DNA of 64,000 nt from Pontibacillus halophilus JSM 076056 = DSM 19796 (GCF_000425205.1 NZ_AULI01000010.1:62001-126000), one strand, 5' to 3'. Positions 9,285 through 18,830 are shown, counted from the stretch's first letter. Notes: a model not told the origin generated them from the letters alone. Numbers and translations are program-made.

Positions 9285-10031
9285 TCAACGATTCCAAGGC
9301 ATAAGTAGGTATGAGAAAGCGACTACGAGTCCAACCATGGCTAAACTCAGCGTAACAATGACTAAGATAATGGCAAAGAACAAATCAGTCGCAAACGATT
9401 GGGAGGCTCGGACAAGCTGGAGTCCGAGACCCTCACTCCCACCTAGCCATTCTCCGATTACCGCCCCCATTACGCTATAGGTTGCCGCTATCTTTAACCC
9501 AGTAAAGAAGTAAGGAAGCGATGACGGAAGTTCTAGCTTCAAGAAGCGTTTCCATTTCCCTGCCCCCATCGCGTCCATTAGCTTACGCATATCTTCATCG
9601 GTTTCCTGAAAGCCAGTTAGCAAGTTCACTGCAATCGGAAAGAAACAGACTAAAGCTACAACAAGCACCTTTGGTAAAACTCCATACCCAAACCAAATGA
9701 GGAACAATGGAGCAAGCGCAATAATAGGAACTGTTTGAGAGGTAATGAGCAGCGGATAGAGCGCCCGCTTCACCCAATGAGATAGATTCATAGAAAGGGC
9801 AACCACCAAGGCTGTCATCACCGCCAATCCTAACCCTAACAACGTAATCCGAATCGTAGGCCAACTGTTGCTCCAGATAATACCCCGATTCTCCCAGAAG
9901 GCTACGCCAATTTCACTCGGTGCAGGTAAAATCCAGTTGGGTACACCTGTCCACTTGACCATCCATTGCCATAAGACTAATGCAACAAGAACGGTCATAA
10001 TAGGTAATCCTTTGTACAGATATTTCGTCAT
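9285..10031 (-). CDS. thiX: ABC transporter permease for thiamine precursor (ThiX)
   Basis: Membrane subunit, 248 residues, with about six helices and the EAA-type coupling loop (DAMGAGKWKRFLKLELPSS, near residue 158) that docks on ThiZ. The NMT1-type permease family is clear from YSVMGAVIGEWLGGSEGLG near residue 195. The ATG lies two bases after the stop of the thiamine-binding protein gene with no good Shine-Dalgarno, so it is probably translated by coupling. Confidence 0.88.
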   Translation of the reverse strand: MTKYLYKGLPIMTVLVALVLWQWMVKWTGVPNWILPAPSEIGVAFWENRGIIWSNSWPTIRITLLGLGLAVMTALVVALSMNLSHWVKRALYPLLITSQTVPIIALAPLFLIWFGYGVLPKVLVVALVCFFPIAVNLLTGFQETDEDMRKLMDAMGAGKWKRFLKLELPSSLPYFFTGLKIAATYSVMGAVIGEWLGGSEGLGLQLVRASQSFATDLFFAIILVIVTLSLAMVGLVVAFSYLLMPWNR

Positions 10032-10033
10032 CG

Positions 10034-10324
10034 TTAGCGATATTTCGACACTTTCTCATTCATGCTTACATCATTTCCCGGGCTATTCTGAACCTTAATA
10101 TAGGTCATGACATCAGATGCTCCTCTATCAATACAAGCCTGTTGCGCCTTCTTTACGATTTCAAGTAGTTCATCCATTTCGCCTTCCATGACTGTTTCTA
10201 ACGGGCCTACTTCGTACGTAACACCCGATTCATGCACCACTTTAATTGCCTCATCAACTAACGCATGGATGTCTTTGCCATCCGCACGTGGAATCACTTG
10301 AAAACCTACGTTTACATTCGACAT
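10034..10324 (-). CDS. Thiamine-binding protein (PF01910, MTH1187/YkoF superfamily)
   Basis: A 96-residue cytoplasmic ferredoxin-like fold protein. Typical motifs are VGFQVIPRADGKD at the N-terminus, SGVTYEVGPLETVMEGEMDEL in the middle and a C-terminal VSMNEKVSKYR. Homologues bind thiamine or its pyrimidine. GGAGGAG lies before ATG 10324. It is first after the TPP riboswitch terminator, so it is the first gene derepressed when TPP falls. In B. halodurans the equivalent operon begins with tenA; here this protein occupies that place. Confidence 0.85.
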   Translation of the reverse strand: MSNVNVGFQVIPRADGKDIHALVDEAIKVVHESGVTYEVGPLETVMEGEMDELLEIVKKAQQACIDRGASDVMTYIKVQNSPGNDVSMNEKVSKYR

Positions 10325-10343
10325 TCATACTCCTCCTTCCAAT

Positions 10344-10376
10344 TAAAAAAGGCTACCTCCATGGGGTAGCCTTCGA
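10344..10376 (-). terminator. Regulatory terminator of the TPP riboswitch
   Basis: On the minus strand AAGGCTACC and GGTAGCC(TT) pair, followed by six Ts, ~20 bases upstream of the first gene. Its place between aptamer and ribosome site shows that the riboswitch works by premature termination. Confidence 0.88.
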
Positions 10377-10415
10377 CAGTTGGACATGTTAATGATCTAC
10401 GTGTGTATACACGTA

Positions 10416-10502
10416 TCCCGTTCACTCCCTACGCTGGCATTACCCAGATCAGGTTCATGGGTCGATATCTCATATCCTCTCAGCCGTATTTGGCTCCCCA
10501 AC
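10416..10502 (-). promoter_or_regulatory. TPP riboswitch (THI box)
   Basis: The minus strand carries the conserved THI-box segments in order: GGGGAGCC, GGCTGAGAGGATA, then ACCTGATCTGGGTAATGCC and AGCGTAGGGA. These are the pyrimidine-sensor and pyrophosphate-sensor helices of the TPP aptamer. With the terminator at 10344-10376 it should switch off the thiamine uptake genes when TPP is abundant. Confidence 0.96.
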
Positions 10503-10524
10503 CTCTATATTTTGTACATTAGAT

Positions 10525-10553
10525 ACTATAACAGGAAGGTTTTTCTTTGTAAA
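10525..10553 (-). promoter_or_regulatory. Sigma-A promoter of the thi operon
   Basis: TTTACA, 17 bases, TATAGT on the minus strand. Transcription would begin about 15-20 bases before the aptamer. The -35 box lies ten bases past the pabB stop. Confidence 0.8.
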
Positions 10554-10562
10554 CGATTTCTC

Positions 10563-12332
10563 TTACTGAGGTGTGCTTTCACCACTGAGGGACACCTTCA
10601 CCCATCCTCTTACAGCGTTAATCATCCAAATGGAATCAGCTTGTTCTAACATCGTCACGTAGAGTGTCTTCTCTTCAATTGTTCCTTCGTCGAGTAGCTT
10701 CTTCCGATAAACCCCTCCTAGCAATCCAGACTGGATCGGGGGCGTATAGTAATGGCCATCAATCTGAAGTACAACATTCCCAATCGTAAATTCTGTAATC
10801 TCGTGACGTTCGTTCCAAAGTAGAACAGAAAATGCATCTGAAGGAGCATTTTCCTTATGCACATTGTACACGTGACGGTATGTGGTCTTGTGATAGAGAA
10901 ACGGGTCATTTGATGGGACTGGAAATTTAGCTCGTGCACACTTGGCGTTTGTTATTTCCGCTTTAATCTCCTCTGCTTCGACATGAAACTCCCCTTCTCG
11001 ACTAAGTGTAAGTCGAATCTTGTAGGGTCCTGAACCCAGCTGTTGACTGAACTGAGTTAATGCCTCAATGAACTTCTCACTTTGAAACGGGTAGCCGAAA
11101 TAACGAGCCGAATCTTCCATGCGTTGCATATGAAGATGAATATGCTGATACACCCCTCCATCCCATCTGATGGATTCAAGAATGCGGAAGTCAGGCCTTT
11201 GCTCTGAAAGTAGTTTAGCTTTCGTATACAATTCTTCGTATTCACCGTGTGAAGTCGATTCCCAAGTGATTCCTCCTCCACTCCCATATTCAGCGATCCC
11301 AGTTGTTGAATCTATCAACACCGTCCGGATTGGCACATTAAAGATTGCTTCTCTTTCCGGAGTAATAAATCCTATCGCGCCACAGTACACCTGTCTTTTG
11401 CTCTCTTCTAAAGAAGCAATGTACTCCATCGTCTTTACTTTAGGCGCACCAGTGATAGAACCACAAGGAAATAAGTTCTTAAACAGTTGATAGAGCTCTA
11501 TGTCCGGGTCAATGGTGCCTGTAATGGTCGACGTCATTTGGTGGACGGTAGGGTACGTTTCAACAGAGAATAACTTCGGAACTTTGACACTTCCAGGTGT
11601 AGCCATACGGCCCACATCATTTCGTAATAAGTCGACAATCATCAAATTCTCAGAGCGGTTCTTCTCGGAATGGTAGAGCTCGTCTTTCAATCTGTTGTCC
11701 TCTTGTAGAGTTGTTCCTCTCTTTATGGTGCCTTTCATCGGCTTTGTTACAAGTTGATCTCCATACTTATGGAAGAAGAGTTCAGGTGATGCTGAGAGGA
11801 CTTGATAGCTTCCAAGGTCGAGATAAGCAGAGTAAGACGCTTGTTGATTCGCATGAAGCTGTTGAAAGAATGCACGTGCATTTCCTTTAAATAAGGTACG
11901 AAGTCTTGTCGTATAGTTTAGCTGATATGTATCTCCAGCTTCTATTGCCTGTTTTACTTTTTGGATGCGGTCGTTATAGCTTTCATAGTCGACATCTATT
12001 GACCAATCTTTCACTTCATACGACGCAGTCTCATCCATTGACAGTCTTTCATGAACAGGTTCATTGAAGATTCCGAACCACATCAAGGGAGCACTTCCTT
12101 CTTCCTGTTGATTAACTTGAAATGCATGATCGAAAGCAGGAGCAGCTTCATATGCAACATAGCCAGCTGCATAGTACCCGTCTACTACATATTGTTCAAT
12201 CCTAGTAAACGCTGCTTCAATATCATGTACTTTCTTCACTTCTATGACAGCGACAGGGTTTTGAAACTGCCGTGGGATGAGATTTCCTTCCTTATCAGCA
12301 AATTCAAAGTAAAGTTCAGGATTGCTTGGCAT
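10563..12332 (-). CDS. pabB: Aminodeoxychorismate synthase component I fused to ADC lyase-like domain
   Basis: A 589-residue bifunctional protein of 4-aminobenzoate (folate) synthesis. The first ~370 residues are a chorismate-binding domain (KPMKGTIKRG; NLFPCGSITGAPKVKTME; VYCGAIGFI). Residues ~385-589 are a fold-type IV aminotransferase/ADC-lyase domain, with HKTTYRHVYN holding the probable PLP lysine and ITEFTIGNVV near the end. The enzyme converts chorismate plus ammonia to aminodeoxychorismate and then 4-aminobenzoate. The start overlaps pabA by 17 bases. In B. subtilis pabB and pabC are separate genes; here the lyase activity is fused. Confidence 0.92.
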   Translation of the reverse strand: MPSNPELYFEFADKEGNLIPRQFQNPVAVIEVKKVHDIEAAFTRIEQYVVDGYYAAGYVAYEAAPAFDHAFQVNQQEEGSAPLMWFGIFNEPVHERLSMDETASYEVKDWSIDVDYESYNDRIQKVKQAIEAGDTYQLNYTTRLRTLFKGNARAFFQQLHANQQASYSAYLDLGSYQVLSASPELFFHKYGDQLVTKPMKGTIKRGTTLQEDNRLKDELYHSEKNRSENLMIVDLLRNDVGRMATPGSVKVPKLFSVETYPTVHQMTSTITGTIDPDIELYQLFKNLFPCGSITGAPKVKTMEYIASLEESKRQVYCGAIGFITPEREAIFNVPIRTVLIDSTTGIAEYGSGGGITWESTSHGEYEELYTKAKLLSEQRPDFRILESIRWDGGVYQHIHLHMQRMEDSARYFGYPFQSEKFIEALTQFSQQLGSGPYKIRLTLSREGEFHVEAEEIKAEITNAKCARAKFPVPSNDPFLYHKTTYRHVYNVHKENAPSDAFSVLLWNERHEITEFTIGNVVLQIDGHYYTPPIQSGLLGGVYRKKLLDEGTIEEKTLYVTMLEQADSIWMINAVRGWVKVSLSGESTPQ

Positions 12333-12936
12333 GTTCTAAGCCTCCTCGTGTTTCCTCAGTCCACACGTAAGTCTGAAAAAAGTTCTGGAGCATCTGTAAG
12401 CCATGCTCCGTTAGTATGGATTCAGGATGAAACTGAATTCCCTCAATTGCGTCGTGGTGATGACGAATCCCCATAATGACCCCCTCTTCATCACGCGCGG
12501 TTACCATAAGGCAATCTGGTAAGGTAGAAACATTTCCGACAAGAGAATGATAGCGTGTTACTTTGGTTGGGGTTGGAATGTCTTGAAATACGGTTTCCCC
12601 GTCATGTAGAATGTTTGTTACTTTCCCGTGCATGGGTCGCTTTCCCTTATGCACTTGTCCACCAAATGTCTCTATAATAAGCTGATGTCCGAGGCAGATT
12701 CCAAGTATGGGAACGGTCCCTTTAAAGTGTTCCAACGCTGCTTGGCAAATTCCAGATTGGGATGGTCGCCCTGGTCCTGGCGACAAGATAATCGCCGATG
12801 GTCTTAACTCCTCAAGCTCTTGGACCGTAATCTCGTCATTACGTACGACTCGGACACATTCATCTACGTTTAATAGTGATAGATATTGGTATAGGTTATA
12901 TGTAAAGGAATCATAGTTATCAATCATTACAATCAT
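12316..12936 (-). CDS. pabA: Aminodeoxychorismate/anthranilate synthase glutamine amidotransferase
   Basis: Class-I glutamine amidotransferase, 206 residues, that supplies ammonia to PabB (and possibly TrpE). It begins MIVMIDNYDSFTYNLYQYL, has the nucleophile in GICLGHQ and the His-Glu pair in FHPESIL. The frame is open to 13014, but a strong promoter lies inside that extension (12970-12998), so ATG 12936 is the start. The next ATG, three codons on, is an alternative. Organised as pabA-pabB, away from any visible sul/folB genes. Confidence 0.92.
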   Translation of the reverse strand: MIVMIDNYDSFTYNLYQYLSLLNVDECVRVVRNDEITVQELEELRPSAIILSPGPGRPSQSGICQAALEHFKGTVPILGICLGHQLIIETFGGQVHKGKRPMHGKVTNILHDGETVFQDIPTPTKVTRYHSLVGNVSTLPDCLMVTARDEEGVIMGIRHHHDAIEGIQFHPESILTEHGLQMLQNFFQTYVWTEETRGGLEHAKQS

Positions 12937-12969
12937 TGTTGCCACCACTTTGCTGTTAGAATCATTCCT

Positions 12970-12998
12970 ATTATAGTGGGTAAACAAAAGGGAAACAA
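12970..12998 (-). promoter_or_regulatory. Sigma-A promoter of pabA-pabB
   Basis: TTGTTT, 17 bases, TATAAT on the minus strand; predicted start ~12963, giving a 27-base leader. An inverted repeat, GGAAAC-N10-GTTTCC (12991-13012), overlaps the -35 box and may be an operator. Confidence 0.7.
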
Positions 12999-13102
12999 CT
13001 TTGTATGTTTCCAATTTTGTGTAAGCAGACTATTTCATGCAAACACATGGATTGTGCTACCGTTAGCATAGGCCAAATTATGAATAAAGCGAGGGTATAC
13101 CC

Positions 13103-14251
13103 ATGACTATGCTGATACTCGTCATTGCACTCTTTTGGTTCGTCGTCCTAATCGATGCATGTATTGGCTTACCTTCCATACAGGCGATAAAGACGGACAC
13201 AACAAATAAAGATCTAGAGGCAACGGAGCGTATTAGTGTCGTTGTCGCAGCGAAAGATGAAGCCTTATCCATTCGTGAAACACTCATCTCACTCGTTGAT
13301 CAATCCTATTCGAATTTGGAGATTATTGTTGTAAATGATCGTTCCGATGATGAGACAGAGCTGATTATTCAAGATTTATGTCGTCACTTCCCAAGCATCC
13401 ATTCCATTCATATCACGGAGTTACCAGAAGGATGGATTGGTAAGAACCACGCTTTACATGTGGGAAGCCAAGCAGCAACTGGAGACGTTCTTGTCTTTAT
13501 AGATGCTGATGTTCGCTTAAACTCACGAACGATTGAAATGGCTCGCGATCACCTAAATAATCAACAGGTCGACCATCTGACCCTCTCTCCTGATTTAACA
13601 GGGAAAGGGGTTTGGCTTCGAGGATTTATTGCTTATTTTCTATTCGGGTTTAGCTATTTCAAGCGACCTTGGACTGCCAATCAAGACGACTCTCGAAAAG
13701 GCGGGATGGGTATTGGTGCTTTCCAGATGATTCGGCGAGATACCTATTATGCCATAGGGACTCATGCTGCCTTTCCTACACAGCCTGATGATGATTTGAA
13801 GCTCGGTCAATATGTTAAGAAAGCTGGGTTTAAACAAAGACTTGTTACAGGCAAATCTCATCTTTCTGTAGAATGGTATGCTACTCTTAAAGAAGCTCTT
13901 GTTGGGCTTGAGAAGAATACATTTGCAGGGCTACATTATTCTATACTGCTGAGTTTCTTCGCAATTATTGGCACACTTCTATCCCAGACGTTCCCTTATG
14001 TCACTTTACTTACATATGAAGGACTGCCTCAGCTATTCTCAGCATTGGCGATTCTATTTATGACTCTCCATTTCATAATCGTGACACGCAAATTTACGAC
14101 GTTCTCACCAGCATATGCTTTCTTGTTGCCCTTACTTTCTATCTTATTTGCCTATTCTATCGCAAGAGCTGTTTACTTAACGTATAAACGTGGCGGCATT
14201 CATTGGAGAGGAACTTTCTATTCCATTAACACGCTGAAACGAAAAGACTGA
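13103..14251 (+). CDS. Membrane-anchored family 2 glycosyltransferase
   Basis: A 382-residue protein with one N-terminal helix (residues 1-23), a GT-A domain and three to four C-terminal helices (from ~290). GT2 motifs are ISVVVAAKDE, IIVVNDRSDD, the metal-binding DAD in VFIDADV near residue 135, and QPDDDLKLG near residue 232 (acceptor/catalytic Asp region). The plan resembles CrtQ/HpnB-like enzymes that glycosylate lipids or carotenoid acids. No carotenoid or hopanoid genes are nearby, so the acceptor is unknown. GAGGG precedes the ATG. namA follows after 14 bases, probably in the same transcript. Confidence 0.8.
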   Translation: MTMLILVIALFWFVVLIDACIGLPSIQAIKTDTTNKDLEATERISVVVAAKDEALSIRETLISLVDQSYSNLEIIVVNDRSDDETELIIQDLCRHFPSIHSIHITELPEGWIGKNHALHVGSQAATGDVLVFIDADVRLNSRTIEMARDHLNNQQVDHLTLSPDLTGKGVWLRGFIAYFLFGFSYFKRPWTANQDDSRKGGMGIGAFQMIRRDTYYAIGTHAAFPTQPDDDLKLGQYVKKAGFKQRLVTGKSHLSVEWYATLKEALVGLEKNTFAGLHYSILLSFFAIIGTLLSQTFPYVTLLTYEGLPQLFSALAILFMTLHFIIVTRKFTTFSPAYAFLLPLLSILFAYSIARAVYLTYKRGGIHWRGTFYSINTLKRKD

Positions 14252-14265
14252 GGAGGAATTAACGA

Positions 14266-15276
14266 ATGAACGCATTGTTCTCACCTATAACATTCAATAA
14301 AGTCACACTAAAGAATCGAATCGTCATGTCACCGATGTGCATGTACTCAGCAGAAGATGACGGCTTAGTTGCACCTTTTCACCTTGCCCACTATGAGAGC
14401 CGTGCGGCCGGTCAAGCTGGAATGGTGATGATTGAGGCCACTGCCGTTCTTCCTGAAGGACGTATTTCGCACAACGACCTTGGGATTTGGAGCGATGATC
14501 ATATTAATGGACTGCAACAAATTAACGAGGGTATTCATCGTCACGGCGCTCGTAGCGCAGTGCAATTGGCACACGCAGGAAGAAAAGCTAATTTAGAAAA
14601 TGAGATTTTCGCTCCTAGTTCCCTTCCATTTAATGAGGACTATAAGACACCAACTGAGATGTCAAAGGACGATATTAATCGTGCCATTGAAGCCTTTGCA
14701 GAAGGAGCTCGACGTGCAAAGGCTGCCCATTTCGATGTCATTGAACTACATGGAGCGCATGGCTACCTAATTAATCAGTTCTTATCCCCTCTTACGAACA
14801 AGCGTAACGACGAATACGGAGGAAATCCGGAGAATCGATTCCGCTTTCTAGAGGAAATCATCACACGCGTACATGAAACATGGGATGGTCCAATCTTTGT
14901 CCGTATCTCAGCAGATGAGTACGACGAAGCAGGAAACACAATGGACGACTTTATTTACTTCTCAAGAAAGATGAAGGAACTTGGTGTTGACCTCATCGAC
15001 TGTAGTACAGGCGGAGTCGTTCCTGTTCGACCGGAAGCATATCCTGGTTATCAAGTGCGTCATGCAGAAACCATCCGCCAAGAAGCTTCCATTCAGACTG
15101 GCGCCGTTGGGCTCATTACAACAGGTATTCAAGCAGAAGAAATAGTTCGGAACGAACGCGCTGATCTTGTGTTCATCGCACGTGCCATGCTTAGAAATCC
15201 TTATTGGGCGAAAGCTGCTGCTGATGAATTAGGGTATTCGTTAGAAGCACCACGTCAGTATGCACGTGGATGGTAA
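14266..15276 (+). CDS. namA: NADPH dehydrogenase NamA (old yellow enzyme)
   Basis: FMN-dependent ene-reductase (YqjM), 336 residues against 338 in B. subtilis. Class-specific residues are present: Cys25 and Tyr27 in SPMCMYSA, the substrate-binding His pair in [14 protein letters not shown]-like [12 protein letters not shown], and the C-terminal YARGW whose Arg reaches into the neighbouring subunit. It reduces electrophilic alkenes and nitro compounds and is linked to oxidative/xenobiotic stress. The ribosome site is GAGGAGGAATT. Terminator follows at 15288. Confidence 0.96.
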   Translation: MNALFSPITFNKVTLKNRIVMSPMCMYSAEDDGLVAPFHLAHYESRAAGQAGMVMIEATAVLPEGRISHNDLGIWSDDHINGLQQINEGIHRHGARSAVQLAHAGRKANLENEIFAPSSLPFNEDYKTPTEMSKDDINRAIEAFAEGARRAKAAHFDVIELHGAHGYLINQFLSPLTNKRNDEYGGNPENRFRFLEEIITRVHETWDGPIFVRISADEYDEAGNTMDDFIYFSRKMKELGVDLIDCSTGGVVPVRPEAYPGYQVRHAETIRQEASIQTGAVGLITTGIQAEEIVRNERADLVFIARAMLRNPYWAKAAADELGYSLEAPRQYARGW

Positions 15277-15286
15277 GAACGAAATG

Positions 15287-15318
15287 TGAAGTTTCCTCCT
15301 AAAGGAAGCTTCTTTTTT
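15287..15318 (+). terminator. Terminator after namA
   Basis: GAAGTTTCCT pairs with AGGAAGCTTC (one G-T), loop of five, followed by six Ts. Confidence 0.88.
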
Positions 15319-15344
15319 CAATCGGAAATGGAGGCGGGCAATAC

Positions 15345-16109
15345 ATGAGCAATGGAAACCTTTATCCGAACACAGCTTCTTTCTACGACTTAGATAACCC
15401 GCTGTCACAGGAAGAACTTGCTTATTATGTAAATAGAATTGGTGAAGAGCGTCAGGTACTTGAATTGGGATGTGGTACAGGACGGCTCACAATCCCACTG
15501 GCTGAAAGGGGCCATGATGTCACAGCAATCGACTTATCCCCACAGATGATATCTATACTGAGAAGCAAACTAAGGGATGAAGCCATTACCCCTATACAAG
15601 CGAATATGACTTCCTTCACCTTAAATAAAGCCTATGACGTGATTCTTGTCTCGGGGTTTACTTTCCATGCTTTAATTACCTATGAAGAGCAAATTGCATG
15701 TTTACAACAGATACACGCCCATTTAACCCCTAATGGTCTTGTTCTGATTGTCTTATTCCAACCAACCGAATCTGTAAAGACAGAACAGCTTGGGGTTCCA
15801 ACGCGACTTTGGGAAGTCGTTGATTTACATACTGGAAGGACTGTGCAGAAGTACAATCTTGGAAAACAAGTCGACTTACATAAACAACTTCTCACTCCCT
15901 CCTACGCCTATGATGTGTTAGATGGTGAGAATCGCCTATCCCGACATGAAGAGCATTTAACGTTACGCTATTTCGAGTTTAATGAGGTTCAAAGCCTGTT
16001 AGATCAGGCTGGATTACACATTGTGAGAACTGATTATTCTTTTAGTGATTCGCGAGACCATGAACACAATTATTGGATTATTAATGCCAGAAGAATTGAA
16101 CGTGTATGA
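15345..16109 (+). CDS. Class I SAM-dependent methyltransferase
   Basis: A 254-residue cytoplasmic enzyme with SAM-binding motif I VLELGCGTGRLTIPLA near residue 40, acidic loop VTAIDLSPQM and motif DVILVSGFTFHAL. The fold is methyltransferase domain 25-like. Nothing identifies the acceptor. GGAGG precedes the ATG at 15345. Single gene between the namA terminator and the FNT channel. Confidence 0.8.
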   Translation: MSNGNLYPNTASFYDLDNPLSQEELAYYVNRIGEERQVLELGCGTGRLTIPLAERGHDVTAIDLSPQMISILRSKLRDEAITPIQANMTSFTLNKAYDVILVSGFTFHALITYEEQIACLQQIHAHLTPNGLVLIVLFQPTESVKTEQLGVPTRLWEVVDLHTGRTVQKYNLGKQVDLHKQLLTPSYAYDVLDGENRLSRHEEHLTLRYFEFNEVQSLLDQAGLHIVRTDYSFSDSRDHEHNYWIINARRIERV

Positions 16110-16209
16110 CGAAATGCAACAAACTTAACCATTGCACTATGGTGAATAAGGATAGGTTTGTGTACACGTTATGAGGGAATAGTGGTTTAGAATGAATGGA
16201 GGGAGTACG

Positions 16210-17106
16210 ATGCGCGACGAGAATAATACAAAGCAAGATCGCAACGAAGAAGAGGAAGGAACGGCCATAGAACCAAGAACAAACCCCGACCGTCCTCAGC
16301 GACAGTTCTATATACCTTCTCAAATTGTTAGTGAGTTCGCTGAGAAAGGACGCGAGCATTTAAAGAAACCCTTTACTTCTCAATTCCTATTAGCCATTAC
16401 AGCAGGGGCATTCATGACATTTGGGGCTGCCTTTTCAATTCTGTTGGCGCTAGGTGTCGAGGCGAAGGGAATTTATTATCTATTATCTGGATTCGGATTT
16501 GCAGCTGGTTATGCGATGGTGTTCATTTCAGGCTCCGTCCTGTTCACAGAAGCCAACGTGCTCGTTCCGACCTACTTATTCAACTCATTTAGTTATGAAC
16601 GAAGAAGCATATTGAAATTCTGGCTATCCGCCTATATAGGAAACATTGTTGGTGCCGTACTTGTAGCTATTGCTATTAAACTATCAGGTTCATTGTCTGA
16701 ACCTTTCTACACAGAACTATCGATGTATATAGAAAATAAGATGAAGTTCTTGAAACACGGAACTGTTGGCTGGTTCCAAATACTCTTATCAGGAATTCTT
16801 GCCAACTGGCTTATCGGAATGGCTGCATTCCTAACTACCGCTGCACGTGACATTACCGGTAAGATACTCGGTACAGCCTTACCTGTCATCTTGTTCGTCG
16901 CAGGTAACTTTCAACACAGCGCAGCCAATATGGGCTATTTCAGCCTTGGCATTCTATCTAAACCAGATTACACCTGGTATGAATTTATCTTCTTCAACTT
17001 GATTCCAGCAAGTATCGGGAACATCATCGGTGGAGCAATTCTCGTTTCTCTACTCTTCTCTTATGCATACCGAGAAGATATCAAAGAAGCTTTAGGCAAT
17101 AAATAA
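16210..17106 (+). CDS. Formate/nitrite transporter (FNT) family channel
   Basis: A 299-residue pentameric-channel family protein with six helices after a ~45-residue, highly charged N-terminal tail (DENNTKQDRNEEEEG). The FNT signature is NFQHSAANMGYFSLG near residue 232, where the histidine is the central pore residue of FocA/NirC. A second landmark is TFGAAFSILLALG near residue 70. ATG 16210 is chosen because GGAGGG lies six bases upstream; the open frame starts six codons earlier. It may carry formate, nitrite, lactate or hydrosulfide. No partner enzyme is adjacent. The long tail resembles YfdC-type members. Confidence 0.85.
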   Translation: MRDENNTKQDRNEEEEGTAIEPRTNPDRPQRQFYIPSQIVSEFAEKGREHLKKPFTSQFLLAITAGAFMTFGAAFSILLALGVEAKGIYYLLSGFGFAAGYAMVFISGSVLFTEANVLVPTYLFNSFSYERRSILKFWLSAYIGNIVGAVLVAIAIKLSGSLSEPFYTELSMYIENKMKFLKHGTVGWFQILLSGILANWLIGMAAFLTTAARDITGKILGTALPVILFVAGNFQHSAANMGYFSLGILSKPDYTWYEFIFFNLIPASIGNIIGGAILVSLLFSYAYREDIKEALGNK

Positions 17107-17113
17107 CATCAAT

Positions 17114-17146
17114 TGTAAAGAGGGGGAGCTGCCCCCTCTTTATTAC
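17114..17146. terminator. Bidirectional terminator between FNT gene and lctP
   Basis: AAAGAGGGGG and CCCCCTCTTT form a GC-rich hairpin with A/T runs on both sides. It serves two convergent genes. Confidence 0.88.
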
Positions 17147-17152
17147 GTCTTA

Positions 17153-18736
17153 CTAGAGTAAGATTAGCAGCAATGCTCCCCCAACCCCTGCTACGATGCC
17201 ATATAAAAGAGCTGGACCAACTGTCTTCCTTAAGATTTCCCCCTCTTGACCAGCCAAGCCAACCACCGCAGATGCGGCGACGACGTTATGCACGCAGATC
17301 ATATTCCCCGCTGATGCCCCTAGCACTTGGGTTGCAAGTACAGCGTCTAGGTTGATGCCAGTTAAGTTGGCAATTTGCATCTGAATGGGAGAGAATGTAA
17401 GAGAAGATACCGTTGCACTTCCTGTAATAAACGAACCTAACTCACCTAAGAACGGAGCAACGAAAATCCAAACTCCACCAAATGAATCAGCAAGCGTATA
17501 GGCAATGTAGTCTGGCATGCTTGCAAGGTCGTTTGAGTTCAGTCCTGAATTCGAGAAGATTTGCACCATGACTAACGTAAAGAGAAGCGCAATTCCCGCT
17601 GTCTTCACAGAACGTCCAGCCATAACAGATGCGACTAGAAAGGTTTTAATCGATTTTCTTTGCACAAGGATGGCAAGGAATGCTGCAATCGTTAAGATCA
17701 TCCCTGGTGAATAGAGCACTTGCCATGCAGAAGAAATTCCTTCATACCCAAGAATGCTATTCCAAGAAAGGTCAACCGCTTGTGTACTCATTCTCTTAAC
17801 TACTGGAACAAGACGGGTCAAAAGCAAGAGTAGGATTACAATGACGTAAGGGGACCAAGCAATCCATAAGTTCATTCCACCAGACTCTGATTCCTCACTA
17901 TCTTCATTGTCAGTCGCACCCCACTTGTCAACAGGCAACAACACTCCTCGCTTCGCTGTGACAGTCGCAACAGCCAATGCAGTAACAGCAGAAAGCATGG
18001 CAACAAATTCATGTCCAAATAACCAAGCATATAGGAGCGCACTTAGAGAATACGTGGCTCCGACAAGAAATGCCCAAGGGAACATCTGTGTAACATGACT
18101 CCACTTTCTCTCTTCCCCAAAGAAGAAAACAAGCAGGAAGATGAGAAGGAATGGTAGCCAAGTGGCACCTAACAAATCAATGAATGCGGTTTTAATCGCA
18201 ATTTGCTGGAAGAAAGACGGCTCCGCCATTGGTAAGTTTCCTAAACCTACCTCAATTGGTGTGCCGACAGCGCCATAGGATACTGGAGAACTATCTGCGA
18301 CTAGCGCTAATACAACTGCTGAGAGTGGTGTGAATCCAAGAGCAACGAGCAAAGGCCCAGTTATCGCTGCTGGAGTGCCGAATCCAGATGCCCCCTCTAA
18401 TAAAGCTCCAAATAAGAAGGCAACGAGCACTACTTGAACTCTCTTATCATTAGAGATTCTTTTAAATCCTCCATTAATGGCTAGAACGGCCCCAGTTTGT
18501 TTCAGGGTTTCAAGCAGTACAATCGCACCAAATAGGATAAAAAGAATCGTAATTGTTTTATGACTACCTTGAAGTATCGATGCCATCAGAACATTCTCTT
18601 CTACTCCCCAAATAAAGAACGCTAATAGTCCAACAATTAGAGCGCTAAGAGCCATCCCTTTAACGGCACTCATCCGTAACCCGACAAGAAATAGAAATGG
18701 AAATAGGATTGCGCTTAGTGCAACGAGCAAATACAT
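17153..18736 (-). CDS. lctP: L-lactate permease
   Basis: Proton-coupled lactate transporter of the LctP family, 527 residues with about 13 helices. Family motifs are [19 protein letters not shown] near residue 112, [17 protein letters not shown] near residue 148 and [18 protein letters not shown] near residue 480. AGGGGGAGA precedes ATG 18736. No lactate dehydrogenase is adjacent, so it may serve uptake or fermentation efflux. A perfect palindrome matching Rex and FNR sites lies ~100 bases upstream, which implies control by redox state or oxygen. Confidence 0.93.
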   Translation of the reverse strand: MYLLVALSAILFPFLFLVGLRMSAVKGMALSALIVGLLAFFIWGVEENVLMASILQGSHKTITILFILFGAIVLLETLKQTGAVLAINGGFKRISNDKRVQVVLVAFLFGALLEGASGFGTPAAITGPLLVALGFTPLSAVVLALVADSSPVSYGAVGTPIEVGLGNLPMAEPSFFQQIAIKTAFIDLLGATWLPFLLIFLLVFFFGEERKWSHVTQMFPWAFLVGATYSLSALLYAWLFGHEFVAMLSAVTALAVATVTAKRGVLLPVDKWGATDNEDSEESESGGMNLWIAWSPYVIVILLLLLTRLVPVVKRMSTQAVDLSWNSILGYEGISSAWQVLYSPGMILTIAAFLAILVQRKSIKTFLVASVMAGRSVKTAGIALLFTLVMVQIFSNSGLNSNDLASMPDYIAYTLADSFGGVWIFVAPFLGELGSFITGSATVSSLTFSPIQMQIANLTGINLDAVLATQVLGASAGNMICVHNVVAASAVVGLAGQEGEILRKTVGPALLYGIVAGVGGALLLILL

Positions 18737-18830
18737 AGAATCTCCCCCTCAACCAACCTGATAGCTATGATGTGTATCTCTACTTCCATTATATATGAGT
18801 TTCGGAGGTGCCATATGTAAGGTGTATGGA

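Noticed and set aside
12937-13014. Upstream extension of pabA to 13014
   Set aside because: A near-consensus promoter (12970-12998) lies within it and family proteins start at the later MIVMIDNYDSF.
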